Origin: Streptomyces nigra
GTDB taxonomy: Bacteria; Actinomycetota; Actinomycetes; Streptomycetales; Streptomycetaceae
NCBI RefSeq assembly: GCF_003074055.1
Contig: NZ_CP029043.1
Span: 310,001 to 374,000, forward strand
Direction: 5' to 3'
DNA length: 64,000 bases
How positions within the stretch are numbered: position 1 is the stretch's first letter; each line of letters begins with the position of its first letter. Under the pieces are notes generated by a model. The model did not search any database and had not been told where the DNA came from. It saw nothing but the letters and a program-made list of their open reading frames with translations. The position numbers were made by a program, and so were the translations under genes. Positions 21,282 to 29,988 of the stretch are shown here, one piece after another.

Positions 21282-22208
21282 TCAGGCTGCCCGGATGCGC
21301 AGGGCCGTCACGGACCAGTCGATCACCGGGCTGAGGCGTTCCGGTGCCGGCCAGTCGTTGATCAGTGCGAGCAGGCCGACGTAACGGTCCCTGCGGGGAT
21401 CGGCCGCGGTGTGCAGGCGGTGCAGCAGCCATCGGTGCGGCTCGGCGTCGTCCGGGCGGCCGCGGGCCTGTGTGCAGTGGGCGGTGAGGTCCGCGACGAC
21501 GGGATCTGCCTGGGGCGATTCGGGGTCGATGCCGCGTGCCACGGCGGGGCCTGCGAGATCCCGGACGACGGCGATCAGGTCGGGGCGAGGTGGCGTGGGA
21601 GCGTCGTCCGGCAGGGCAGCGGCGTGCAGGCGCCGCACGGTGGCGCGGAAGTCCGGGTCCAGAGACAGTTCGGCCAACTCCACCCACGCGTTGATCTGTT
21701 CGTCCGTGGGGTCCTTGGGGAGCTCGGGTGTCATGGAACGCCGAGCCGCGGCGTACTGGGCGCCGCCGTGGGGGCCTTCGAAGACGCTGTCGAGGAAGTC
21801 GTCGATCAGGCGCCTGCGTTCGGCTTCGGACAGCGTGGCCAGCTGGTGCATGCGTTCCATCTCCTCGGGGGTGGGTGCTCGTCGGGCGGCGGCTGTCAGG
21901 ACGACCCGTCGGAGACGCAGGATGCCGATCTGCGCGTCGAGTGCGGCGATGTGTTCCGTGGCGACTTCGCTCAGGGTGAGTTCCTGGTCCACGACCTTCC
22001 GGATCACGGGCAGGCCGAGGCCCAGTTCCCGCAGCGTCCGCACGAGGGCGAGGCGGGCGGCGGTGTCCGGGGCGTAGAGCCGGTAGCCGGCGTGGGTGCG
22101 GCCCGCGGGCTCGACGATGCCCCGATCGGAGTAGAACCGGATGGTCTTGACCGTCAGCCCGGTGCGCCGGGCCAGTTCGCCGATCGAGTACAGGGTGCCG
22201 CCGTCCAT
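21282..22208 (-). CDS. MerR family transcriptional regulator
   Basis: A 308-residue MerR-type activator. Residues 1-75 form the winged HTH: LYSIGELARRTGLTVKTIRFYSDRGIVEPAGRTHAGYRLYAP, then RLALVRTLRELGLGLPVIRKVVD. A helical dimerisation segment follows to about residue 110. The C-terminal ~190 residues are helical and lack a recognised TipAS or GyrI domain, so the ligand domain is unassigned. It lies 49 bases from the ECF sigma gene, which ends toward it on the same strand, so both may be transcribed from the sigma promoter. Confidence 0.9.
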   Translation of the reverse strand: MDGGTLYSIGELARRTGLTVKTIRFYSDRGIVEPAGRTHAGYRLYAPDTAARLALVRTLRELGLGLPVIRKVVDQELTLSEVATEHIAALDAQIGILRLRRVVLTAAARRAPTPEEMERMHQLATLSEAERRRLIDDFLDSVFEGPHGGAQYAAARRSMTPELPKDPTDEQINAWVELAELSLDPDFRATVRRLHAAALPDDAPTPPRPDLIAVVRDLAGPAVARGIDPESPQADPVVADLTAHCTQARGRPDDAEPHRWLLHRLHTAADPRRDRYVGLLALINDWPAPERLSPVIDWSVTALRIRAA

Positions 22209-22257
22209 GAGCTCACCTCACCGTCTCCCCCTGCGGGAGACTCAAGTCTGCCGCTCC

Positions 22258-23265
22258 CTACCTCCGCTCCGTGCCATCGGCCGCGAGGCGGGCCGGGAGG
22301 CCGAGGTGGGGGAACTGGTCGCTGTCGAAGGTGGTGATCTCGGTGATCGCGCCGCCCGTGATGCGCAGGACGTCGATCGTCAGCGGCAGGTACGCGCCCT
22401 CCTGTCCCTGCCACAGGTAGTAGGCGACGGCGGGCTGGCGGTTCACGGCGGTGGGGACGGGGCGCAGGCCCTTCATGCCCTCGTAGCCGTCCTCGATCCA
22501 GCCGGCCACGACCGTGTCACGGCCGACGGTCAGACCCTGCGTGGGCGGCATCGCGAACCGGACGTCGTCCCGGAGCATCGCGGTGAGCGCCGGGATGTCC
22601 GTGGCGACGCTGGCCTCGGTGAAGCGGCGTACGAGGTCGCGGGTCGCGGCGTCCTCCTCGTCGCCGGTCCAGTCCTGGCGCTCGGCGGGCAGGTGCTCGC
22701 GCAGGCGCGCGCGGGCGCGCTGCAGGGCGCTGTTGACGGAGTTCACCGAGTCGCCGAGGAACTCCGCGACCTCCTTCGCCGGCCAGCCGAGGACGTCCCG
22801 CAGGATCAGTACGGCCCGGGGGCGGGGCGCGAGGTGCTGGACCGCGACCAGATACGCCAGTTCGATCGTCTCCCGTGCCACGGCGACCGCCTCCGGCTCG
22901 TCGGCGTCGTCGGCGAACAGTTCGTCGAGCAGACGGTCCGGGTAGGGCTGCAGCCACGGCACCTCGCCGCCGGTCGCCGGTTCCGGGCGGCACTTGGCGA
23001 GCAGGTCGAGGCAGGCGTTGGTGGCGATCCGGTACAGCCAGGCCCGGAACGTCGAGCGGCCCTCGAAGGTCTCCCGGCGGCGCCAGGCGCGCAGGAACGT
23101 CTCCTGAACGGTGTCCTCGGCGTCCTCGAACGACCCGAGCATCCGGTAGCAGTGCACGTGGAGCTCCCGCCGGTGCCGCTCGGCCAGGCCCGAGAACTCC
23201 TGTTCCCCGATGTCGTCCAGCCGGGTCGGGGCCAGGTCCTCCGCCGGTCGTGTGTCCGTACTCAT
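22258..23265 (-). CDS. ECF sigma factor with C-terminal SnoaL-like domain
   Basis: A 335-residue protein. The first ~185 residues are an ECF sigma factor: region 2 is CYRMLGSFEDAEDTVQETFLRAWRRRETFEGRSTFRAWLYRIATNACLD, and region 4 is HLAPRPRAVLILRDVLGWPAKEVAEFLGDSVNSVNSALQRARARL. Residues ~205-335 form an NTF2/SnoaL-like domain (LVRRFTEASVATDIPALTAMLRDDVRFAMPP), as in the SigG/SigJ-type groups where it modulates activity without a separate anti-sigma factor. The ATG at 23265 has AAGGA upstream. The gene is divergent from the lipoate ligase gene across 143 bases. Confidence 0.93.
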   Translation of the reverse strand: MSTDTRPAEDLAPTRLDDIGEQEFSGLAERHRRELHVHCYRMLGSFEDAEDTVQETFLRAWRRRETFEGRSTFRAWLYRIATNACLDLLAKCRPEPATGGEVPWLQPYPDRLLDELFADDADEPEAVAVARETIELAYLVAVQHLAPRPRAVLILRDVLGWPAKEVAEFLGDSVNSVNSALQRARARLREHLPAERQDWTGDEEDAATRDLVRRFTEASVATDIPALTAMLRDDVRFAMPPTQGLTVGRDTVVAGWIEDGYEGMKGLRPVPTAVNRQPAVAYYLWQGQEGAYLPLTIDVLRITGGAITEITTFDSDQFPHLGLPARLAADGTERR

Positions 23266-23408
23266 CGTGTCGTCCTTCCACCTCGTGTCCCGTCGTAGGT
23301 GTGACGGGCGCGGGCGCGAAAACTCATCACCGGCCCGGCCGGGCGCCCCGTGGGAACACTCCGGCTCCGCCGCCGGTTCCACCTTGGCGGAGAAGGGATG
23401 GCGACATC

Positions 23409-24473
23409 GTGCACGGTGAGTACAAGGTTCCCGGCGGCAAGCTCGTCGTGGTGGACGTCGAGGTGGAGGACGGGGTGCTGCGGCACCCGCAGGTGGCCGG
23501 TGACTTCTTCCTGGAGCCGGACGAGGCGCTCCACGCGGTCAACCGGGCTCTCGACGGCGCCCCCGCCGACACCGACGCGGCCGGTCTGGCGAGCCGTATC
23601 GACCGGGCCCTGCCCGAGGGGACCGTCATGTACGGGCTGACCTCGGAGGCGGTCGGCATCGCGGTGCGGCGGGCACTCGCCCACGCCACGGACTGGACCG
23701 ACTACGACTGGCAGCTGATCTACGACGGTCCGCAGAGCCCGGGGCTGCACATGGCCCTGGACGAGGTGCTCACCGCGGAGGTCGCCGCCGGACGCCGCCC
23801 GCCGACGCTGCGGGTGTGGGAGTGGGCCGCACCGGCGGTGATCATCGGCAGCTTCCAGTCGCTGCGCAACGAGGTCGACGCGCAGGGCGCCGAGCGGCAC
23901 GGCATCGAGGTCGTCCGCCGTATCTCGGGCGGCGGAGCGATGTTCGTGGAGCCCGGCAACACGATCACGTACTCGCTGTCGGTGCCGGACTCTCTCGTCC
24001 AGGGGCTGTCGTTCCAGGACAGCTACGCCTACCTCGACGACTGGGTGCTGGACGCGCTCGGCGAGATGGGCATCAAGGCCTGGTACCAGCCGCTGAACGA
24101 CATCGCCACCGAGCAGGGCAAGATCGCCGGTGCGGCGCAGAAGCGCCTCGTGGGACCGGACGGCGGGCCCGGAGCCGTTCTGCACCACGTGACCATGGCG
24201 TACGACATCGACGCCGACAAGATGCTCGAGGTGCTGCGCACCGGCCGGGAGAAGCTGTCGGACAAGGGCACCAAGAGCGCGAAGAAGCGGGTGGACCCGC
24301 TGCGCTGGCAGACCGGTCTGCCCCGGCGGGAGGTCATCGAGGGGCTGGTCGACTCCTTCCGGCGCCGCTACGGCCTGACCGACGGCAAGGTCACGGACGA
24401 GGAGCTGGCCCGGGCGCAGGAGCTCGTCCGCACCAAGTTCTCCACGCCCGAGTGGACGACACGCGTGCCCTGA
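23409..24473 (+). CDS. Lipoate-protein ligase with N-terminal accessory domain
   Basis: A 354-residue protein. Residues ~1-95 (GEYKVPGGKLVVVDVEVEDGV, then GDFFLEPDEALHAVNRAL) match the accessory domain that is C-terminal in E. coli LplA and separate (LplB) in some archaea. The catalytic domain follows: LHMALDEVLTAEV, PAVIIGSFQSLRNEVD, VVRRISGGGAMFVEPGNTITYSL and the substrate lysine in LNDIATEQGKIAGAAQKR. It activates lipoate with ATP and transfers it to E2 subunits in the cytoplasm. The GTG at 23409 begins the accessory domain. The order is permuted relative to E. coli. Biotin ligase activity is unlikely given the GKIAGAAQ signature. Confidence 0.92.
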   Translation: MHGEYKVPGGKLVVVDVEVEDGVLRHPQVAGDFFLEPDEALHAVNRALDGAPADTDAAGLASRIDRALPEGTVMYGLTSEAVGIAVRRALAHATDWTDYDWQLIYDGPQSPGLHMALDEVLTAEVAAGRRPPTLRVWEWAAPAVIIGSFQSLRNEVDAQGAERHGIEVVRRISGGGAMFVEPGNTITYSLSVPDSLVQGLSFQDSYAYLDDWVLDALGEMGIKAWYQPLNDIATEQGKIAGAAQKRLVGPDGGPGAVLHHVTMAYDIDADKMLEVLRTGREKLSDKGTKSAKKRVDPLRWQTGLPRREVIEGLVDSFRRRYGLTDGKVTDEELARAQELVRTKFSTPEWTTRVP

Positions 24474-24497
24474 CCGGCCGGACCGGGGAGAAGGGCC

Positions 24498-25919
24498 TCA
24501 GCCCATCTCCTCCAGCCGCTTGCCCTTGGTCTCCTTGACGAACTTCAGGACGAACGGGATCGAGAGCGCGGCGAACACCGTGTAGATCACGTAGGTGGCC
24601 GACAGGTTCCAGTCGGCCAGCGACGGGAAGCTCGCGGTGATGGCCCAGTTGGCGATCCACTGTGCGGCCGCCGCCACGCCCAGGGCGGCGGCGCGCAGCC
24701 GGTTGGGGAACATCTCGCCGAGCAGCACCCAGACGACCACGCCCCACGACAGGGCGAAGAACAGCACGAACAGATGGGCGGCGATCAGGGCGACCCAGCC
24801 CTGGGTGGCGGGCAGCTTGCCGTCGACCAGGTCGTAGGAGAAGGCCCAGGCCTCCAGGCCGAGGCCGACGACCATGCCGACCGAGCCGATCAGGGCGAGC
24901 GGTTTGCGGCCGATCCGGTCGACGAAGATGATCGCGACGACCGTGCCGACGATGTTGATGATCGACGTCGTGAACGAGTAGAAGAACGAGTCGGTCGGGT
25001 CGACGCCCACCGACTGCCACAGCGTGGACGAGTAGTAGAAGGCGACGTTGATCCCGACGAACTGCTGGAACGCCGACAGGCCGATGCCGACCCACACGAT
25101 CGGCTTGAACAGGAACGTGCCGCCCAGCAGGTCCTTGAACGACGACCTGCGCTCGGAGCGCATCGCCTGCTCGATCTCGGTGATCCGGGCGTCGAAGTCG
25201 ACGTTCTCGCCCTCGACCTCGGCGAGGATCCGCCGGGCGCGCTCCCGCTTGCCGACGGAGATCAGGAAGCGGGGCGACTCGGGGATCGCGAAGGACAGCA
25301 GTCCGTAGAGGACGGCCGGGACGACCATGACGCCGAGCATGACCTGCCAGGCCTCCAGCCCCATCAGCGGGCCGCGCTGGTCGCCTCCGGCGGCGTTGAG
25401 GATCCCCCAGTTGACCAGCTGCGACATCGCGATGCCGACGACGATCGCGGCCTGCTGGAAGGAACCGAGCCGCCCCCGGTAGGCGGGCGGGGCCACCTCG
25501 GCGATGTAGGCCGGGCCGATCACCGAGGCCATGCCGATGGCGAAGCCGCCCACGACCCGCCAGAAGGCCAGGTCCCACAGCGCGAACGGCAACGCCGAAC
25601 CCACCGCGCTGATCGTGAACAGGACGGCCGCGATCTGCATACAGCGGATACGGCCGATCCGGTCGGCGATCCGTCCCGCCGTCGCCGCGCCTACCGCACA
25701 GCCGATCAGCGCGATGGCGATGACCTGCGCCAACGCGGCCGAGCCGACGTCGTAGCGGTCGCGGATGGCCTCGACGGCACCGTTGATCACCGAACTGTCG
25801 TAGCCGAAGAGGAAGCCGCCCATCGCGGCCGCCGCCGCGATGAAGACGACGTGCCCGAGATGATCGGGGTGAGCCGTGGCGGCTCCTGACTGGGGTGACT
25901 GCGACGCGGTGCTGGTCAC
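24498..25919 (-). CDS. MFS sugar porter
   Basis: A 473-residue sugar porter with 12 membrane helices. Family motifs are present: GGFLFGYDSSVINGA in helix 1, GRIADRIGRIRCM (motif A), PAYIAEVAPPAYRGRLGSFQQ after helix 4, PESPRFL at the end of the first half, AFQQFVGINVAFYYSSTLWQ in helix 7, DRIGRKPL, and GEMFPNRLRAAALG. It should import a monosaccharide with H+. The GTG at 25919 has GGAG closely upstream. It is convergent with the lipoate ligase gene; the sugar cannot be named. Confidence 0.94.
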   Translation of the reverse strand: MTSTASQSPQSGAATAHPDHLGHVVFIAAAAAMGGFLFGYDSSVINGAVEAIRDRYDVGSAALAQVIAIALIGCAVGAATAGRIADRIGRIRCMQIAAVLFTISAVGSALPFALWDLAFWRVVGGFAIGMASVIGPAYIAEVAPPAYRGRLGSFQQAAIVVGIAMSQLVNWGILNAAGGDQRGPLMGLEAWQVMLGVMVVPAVLYGLLSFAIPESPRFLISVGKRERARRILAEVEGENVDFDARITEIEQAMRSERRSSFKDLLGGTFLFKPIVWVGIGLSAFQQFVGINVAFYYSSTLWQSVGVDPTDSFFYSFTTSIINIVGTVVAIIFVDRIGRKPLALIGSVGMVVGLGLEAWAFSYDLVDGKLPATQGWVALIAAHLFVLFFALSWGVVVWVLLGEMFPNRLRAAALGVAAAAQWIANWAITASFPSLADWNLSATYVIYTVFAALSIPFVLKFVKETKGKRLEEMG

Positions 25920-26197
25920 GTGAACTCCTCGGGCCGCCGGCCACACCCCGGGCGTGGACTGCGGTCATGCGGTGATCAACGGCAGGGCTTCTATCCGGTG
26001 CCCCCGGCGCGCGCCGATATGCCTCACCCGGCGCACGCTGGAACCGACCGCTGTCCGACGACGCCGGCTCTTTCCGTCGCATCGGCTGTCACAGACGGGA
26101 GGGCTGCCCGGTCAGAAGGGTGCAAGCAGTCGTCGCCGGATCCGGCGGGCGCCGCGCCGCGCGAGGCGGGCGGTGCCGTGGACGGAAGGAAAGATCC

Positions 26198-26944
26198 ATG
26201 AAGGTCGTAGTGATCGGTGGGACCGGGCTCATCGGCTCGAAGGTGGTCGCCGCGCTCACCGAACACGGGCACGAGGCGGTGGCCGCCTCCCCCACCACCG
26301 GCGTCGACACCCTGACGGGCGAGGGTCTGGCGGAGGCCCTGGCGGGCGCGTCGGTCGTCGTCGACGTCACGAACTCCCCGTCGTTCGCCGACGACGCCGT
26401 GCTGGACTTCTTCCGCCGGTCCACGGAGCAGCAGCTCAAGGCGGAGAACGAGGCGGGGGTCGCCCACCATGTGGCACTGTCCGTCGTGGGCACCGACCGT
26501 CTCCAGGCGATCGGCTACTTCCGCGCCAAGCAGACGCAGGAGGACATGATCCGGGAGTCCGGGATCCCGTTCTCCATCGTGCGGGCGACGCAGTTCTTCG
26601 AGTTCGCCCAAGGGCTGGCGGACTCGGCCACCCAGGACGGCACGGTCGTCGCCGCGCCCATCAAGATCCAGCCGATCTTCTCCGGTGACGTGGCGGCGGC
26701 CGTGGCCCGCACCGCGGTGGGCGCGCCGGTGAACGGCATCGTCGAGGTCGCCGGGCCCGACACCTTCGCGTTCGAGGACTTCCTGCGCAAGGGCCTCGCG
26801 GTGCAGGGCGACCCGCGCCCGGTGGTGACGGAACCGCAGGGCCTGTACTGGGGTGCCGCTCTCCAGGAGTCCGACCTGCTCGCCGGACCGGACGCGTCGA
26901 TCGGCGCGACCTCGCTGGCGGAGTGGAGCGCGCGGCAGGCGTAG
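26198..26944 (+). CDS. NAD(P)-binding NmrA/SDR-like protein
   Basis: A 248-residue atypical short-chain dehydrogenase. The dinucleotide loop is VVVIGGTGLIGSKVVAAL (residues 3-20). The active-site region reads HHVALSVVGTDRLQAIGYFRAKQTQEDMIRESGIPFSIVRATQFFEF, where Tyr and Lys appear as YFRAK. It resembles NmrA/YwnB-type redox sensors or quinone reductases. The ATG at 26198 has GGAAGGAAAG upstream. A strong terminator follows at 26958. It is convergent with the AraC/GyrI-type gene. Confidence 0.92.
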   Translation: MKVVVIGGTGLIGSKVVAALTEHGHEAVAASPTTGVDTLTGEGLAEALAGASVVVDVTNSPSFADDAVLDFFRRSTEQQLKAENEAGVAHHVALSVVGTDRLQAIGYFRAKQTQEDMIRESGIPFSIVRATQFFEFAQGLADSATQDGTVVAAPIKIQPIFSGDVAAAVARTAVGAPVNGIVEVAGPDTFAFEDFLRKGLAVQGDPRPVVTEPQGLYWGAALQESDLLAGPDASIGATSLAEWSARQA

Positions 26945-26957
26945 CTCCCCAGCACGC

Positions 26958-27003
26958 GCCGAGCGCCGGGCCGACGGAAACCCGTCGCGGCCCGGCGCTC
27001 GGC
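26958..27003. terminator. Bidirectional terminator hairpin
   Basis: A perfect 15-bp stem (GCCGAGCGCCGGGCC at 26958-26972 with its complement at 26989-27003) encloses 16 bases that can themselves pair (ACGG/CCGT). It separates the convergent NmrA-like and AraC/GyrI genes. Confidence 0.78.
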
Positions 27004-27023
27004 CGTTCAAGCGGTGGCAGCCG

Positions 27024-27893
27024 TCAGGCGGGCTCGACGGGCAGCCACAGTTCGCAGGTCGCGGTGCTGAAGTCCGCCGCGCGGTCCAGGACGGCCACGA
27101 TCGACGGGCCCGTCCGCAGCCGCCACGGGTTGGACGGGAACCACTCGGTCGCGGTCGCCGCCCAGGTGGTCTGCAGGGCCTGCGGATGCGGTCCGCTGGT
27201 CCGGAAGACGGCCCACATGCCCGCCGCCACCTCGATGGTGTCGAGTCCGTCCGGGACGGGCGTTTCCTGGTCGAGGGCGACGCCGTGCAGATAGGTGAGT
27301 TCGCTGCCCTCGGTGGCGTCGGGGTCGACGTCGTCGCTGACCTGCAGCAGGCCGGCCGGTTCGGTGTCGCTGAGTCCCTTCAGTCGTACGTGCTCCTGCG
27401 GCGGCAGCGCCGCGATGTGCTGCTGGATGTGCGGGTTGACGCCCTGGTGGATGAGTGGCACGCGGGCGGCGTGTCCGGCCAGCCGGAACGCGGGGCGGTC
27501 GACGAGGCGGGTGTCCATGGGGATGCTCCCTTCGACGGTCAGGCGGAACCTGAGCTGCGGTTGTGTGCGAAGGGGGCCTCCGTCACGGCGCACGTCACCG
27601 GGTCCGGCCCCGTGGACCGCCCTGAACGCGCGTCCGAACGCCTCGCTGGAGCCGTAGCCGTGCCGGACGGCGATGTCCAGCAGGTCGTTCTCGCCCCGGA
27701 CGACGTCCGCGGCGGCGACGGTCATACGGCGCCGTCGCACGTACTCCGACAGCGGCATGCCGGCGAGCGACGAGAACATCCGGCGCAGGTGGTACTCGGT
27801 GGTGCCGAGTTCCCCCGCCAGCCGGCCGAGGTCGAGTTCCTCGCCGAGGTTCCGTTCGACCTGGTCGACGAGCCGGTTGAGTGCCGAGATCAT
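27024..27893 (-). CDS. AraC family regulator with GyrI-like effector domain
   Basis: A 289-residue regulator. Residues ~1-105 are two AraC HTH units (LVDQVERNLGEELDLGRLAG, then LGTTEYHLRRMFSSLAGMPLSEYVRRRRM, then LLDIAVRHGYGSSEAFGRAFRAVHGAGPGDVRR). Residues ~125-289 form a GyrI/Rob-like ligand domain (VDRPAFRLAGHAARVPLI ... ATCELWLPVEPA), as in MarA/Rob-type regulators that bind hydrophobic drugs. The start ATG 27893 lies 107 bases from the divergent XRE regulator, so the intergenic segment carries both promoters. Confidence 0.92.
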   Translation of the reverse strand: MISALNRLVDQVERNLGEELDLGRLAGELGTTEYHLRRMFSSLAGMPLSEYVRRRRMTVAAADVVRGENDLLDIAVRHGYGSSEAFGRAFRAVHGAGPGDVRRDGGPLRTQPQLRFRLTVEGSIPMDTRLVDRPAFRLAGHAARVPLIHQGVNPHIQQHIAALPPQEHVRLKGLSDTEPAGLLQVSDDVDPDATEGSELTYLHGVALDQETPVPDGLDTIEVAAGMWAVFRTSGPHPQALQTTWAATATEWFPSNPWRLRTGPSIVAVLDRAADFSTATCELWLPVEPA

Positions 27894-27999
27894 GAGGTCT
27901 CCCTTCGCCGACAACCCTGGCAGCGGGCACTCCGGCCGCGCCCGATCGTTGCGATCCGATCCGATCATGCGCCCTCGGCATCTCGCGCAAGATGGAGAC

Positions 28000-28833
28000 G
28001 TGAACCGACTTGGAGACGCGCTGCGGGCGTGGCGGGACCGGCTGGACCCGGCGGAGGCCGGGCTGACACAGGGGGCGCGACGCCGGGTGCCGGGGCTGCG
28101 GCGCGCCGAGCTGGCCATGCTCGCCGGGATCTCCGTCGAGTACGTCGTCCGGCTCGAACAGGGACGGGTGGCGACGCCGTCCGCGCAGGTGTGCTCGGCG
28201 CTGGCCCGTGCCCTGCGGCTGTCCGACGACGAGCAAGCGCATCTGCTGCGCCTGGCCGGCCACACCGCAGGCCCCGGCCGCCTCCCGCGGATCATCCCGG
28301 CGAGCCTGTACCGGATCATGGACCAGCTCGCCGCCCAGCCGGTGGCGGTCTACGACGGCATCTGGCAACTCCTGTACGGGAACCCGCTGTTCGCGGCCAC
28401 CTTCGGGGAGGGCGCGGTGGGTGACGCCGAGGACGGCAATGTGCTGGTGTGGCAGTTCCTGGCGGAGCTGCCACGGATCCGGCAGTCGCCGTCCGAGCGG
28501 GAGGCGTTCGAGGAGTCCCTGATCGCCGACCTGCGGGCCACGACCAGCCGGTACCCCGACGACCCGGACGTCGAGGCGCTGATCGCGAAGCTGAGCCGCA
28601 GCCCCAGGTTCCGTGAGCTGTGGGACCGCGGGGCGGTCGGCGGGCACGAGAGCGCGCTCAAGCGGGTGGAGCATCCGGAGGTCGGGGACATCGCCCTGCT
28701 CTCCAGCATCCTGACCACGGAGGGCGGCCTCCGCCTCGTGGTGTTCACCCCGCAGCCGGGCACCGACGCCCGCAGCAAGCTCGACCTTCTCGGCGCGGTC
28801 GGCCTGCAGACCCTGTCCACCGCCCGGGAGTGA
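28000..28833 (+). CDS. XRE family regulator, MmyB-like
   Basis: A 277-residue regulator. An N-terminal XRE HTH (GLTQGARRRVPGLRRAELAMLAGISVEYVVRLEQGR) is followed by the MmyB-like ligand-binding domain (IIPASLYRIMDQLAAQPVAVYDGIWQLLYGNPLFAATFGE ... LAELPRIRQSPSEREAF). Such proteins are thought to bind fatty acids or similar ligands and usually control an adjacent oxidoreductase; here the neighbour is the divergent AraC gene. The GTG start at 28000 follows GATGGAGAC. Only 13 bases separate its stop from the convergent DUF916 gene. Confidence 0.9.
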   Translation: MNRLGDALRAWRDRLDPAEAGLTQGARRRVPGLRRAELAMLAGISVEYVVRLEQGRVATPSAQVCSALARALRLSDDEQAHLLRLAGHTAGPGRLPRIIPASLYRIMDQLAAQPVAVYDGIWQLLYGNPLFAATFGEGAVGDAEDGNVLVWQFLAELPRIRQSPSEREAFEESLIADLRATTSRYPDDPDVEALIAKLSRSPRFRELWDRGAVGGHESALKRVEHPEVGDIALLSSILTTEGGLRLVVFTPQPGTDARSKLDLLGAVGLQTLSTARE

Positions 28834-28846
28834 ACGTTCAGGCTCG

Positions 28847-29875
28847 CTACGCCTCCTGCAGCGCCCGCTCCACGGCCTCCCGTACCCGGACGGCTTCGCG
28901 TTCCCTGCGCCGCGCGCGGGCCCGGCGTACGAGGAGGTAGGTCACGGCGACCACGAGGAGGAGCAGGCCGGCGAGCCAGGGAACGGCCCAGGTGTGCGCG
29001 GTCGCCTCGACGGGCTTCAGGGGCGTGGTCGAGCCGGAAGGATCGGTGAGCAGGGGCAGCAGCTCGGCGGTCGCCGTGAGGCGTACGCCGGGTGCGACGC
29101 CCCGCACGGGCACCTTCACCCTCCACCGCTCCCCCGGCAGCAGCTTCGGGGTGTCGGCCACGTCCTGTGCCGCCGTGCGCAGCCGGCCGAACGGGCCCTG
29201 GACGGAGACGTCCTGGCGGGCGGAGAGCAGGGCGTTGCCGGTGTTGTGGACGGTGTAGGTGACGGTGGCCGTGCCCTTCGCGAACGGGTTCGCGGTGCCG
29301 TCGTAGGCGATGTGCAGGTCCTCGACGGCGAGCCGGGGCGTGAGTTCGCCGCCGACGCGAAGGGCGAGGCGGACGCCGAGGCGGCGGTCGACGTTGATGC
29401 CCGCGGCGGTGTCGGACTGCTTGAGGGAGGTGAGGAGGCCGCCCACGTGGTCGCCGGGGGTGGCGTTCTTCGGGACGGTGACCGTGAAGGGGACGTCGGC
29501 GGACTTGCCGGGCTTGATCGTGAGGGTGTCGGTCCGGGGGTGCACCCAGGCGCCGACGCCGACGGACTTCTTCTCCCGGGTGAGCAGGTCGAGTTGTCCG
29601 GCGTCGGTGGTGTAGCCGTCGGAGGCGTACACGGCGAGGCGGAGGGGGGTGCTGCCCCGGTTGGTGACGACCATCGTGTCCTCGACGGTGCCGCCCGGGT
29701 TCACGGCGTAGCCGAAGCTGGAGCGGTCGTCGCCGTACCCGTTCGCGGCGGTCCGGACCGTCCAGCTGACGTCGCCGTCGGCGGCCGCGGCGGGTCCCGC
29801 GCGCAGGCCCGTGAGCGCGAGGACGGTGAAAAGGACGAGGAGCGCGGCGAGGCGGGGACGTCTGTGCGTGGGCAT
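28847..29875 (-). CDS. DUF916 (WxL-associated) membrane-anchored surface protein
   Basis: A 342-residue exported protein. A signal peptide (RRPRLAALLVLFTVLALTGLRAG, then PAAAADG) is followed by the WxL-protein peptidoglycan-associated domain DUF916: VSWTVRTAANGYGDDRSSFGYAVNPGGTVEDTMVVTNRG, then a second Ig-like unit with NVDRRLGVRLALRVGGELTPRL. One transmembrane helix (WLAGLLLLVVAVTYLLV) and a basic tail end the protein. In Firmicutes, DUF916 proteins form surface complexes with WxL proteins. Here the next gene upstream encodes a phosphatase with a WxL-like tail. The ATG at 29875 has CTGGAGAAA in front. Confidence 0.88.
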   Translation of the reverse strand: MPTHRRPRLAALLVLFTVLALTGLRAGPAAAADGDVSWTVRTAANGYGDDRSSFGYAVNPGGTVEDTMVVTNRGSTPLRLAVYASDGYTTDAGQLDLLTREKKSVGVGAWVHPRTDTLTIKPGKSADVPFTVTVPKNATPGDHVGGLLTSLKQSDTAAGINVDRRLGVRLALRVGGELTPRLAVEDLHIAYDGTANPFAKGTATVTYTVHNTGNALLSARQDVSVQGPFGRLRTAAQDVADTPKLLPGERWRVKVPVRGVAPGVRLTATAELLPLLTDPSGSTTPLKPVEATAHTWAVPWLAGLLLLVVAVTYLLVRRARARRREREAVRVREAVERALQEA

Positions 29876-29897
29876 CTGGGTTTCTCCAGGAGGGGGC

Positions 29898-29973
29898 GGT
29901 GTGGCAGGGCGCCCGTGGGTGCCCTGCCACACCGGTGGAACGGTCCTGCCGCCCCGCTCGGCGCGGCGGCAGG
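29898..29973 (-). promoter_or_regulatory. Two tandem hairpins between the phosphatase and DUF916 genes
   Basis: One stem is GGTGTGGCAGGGC (29898-29910) with its exact complement at 29921-29933. The other is CCTGCCGCC (29945-29953) with its complement at 29965-29973. Both lie in the 113-base gap of a same-strand gene pair and could act as an attenuator, terminator or processing site that sets the ratio of the two proteins. Confidence 0.6.
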
Positions 29974-29988
29974 GTGGGGGTGGTCCGG

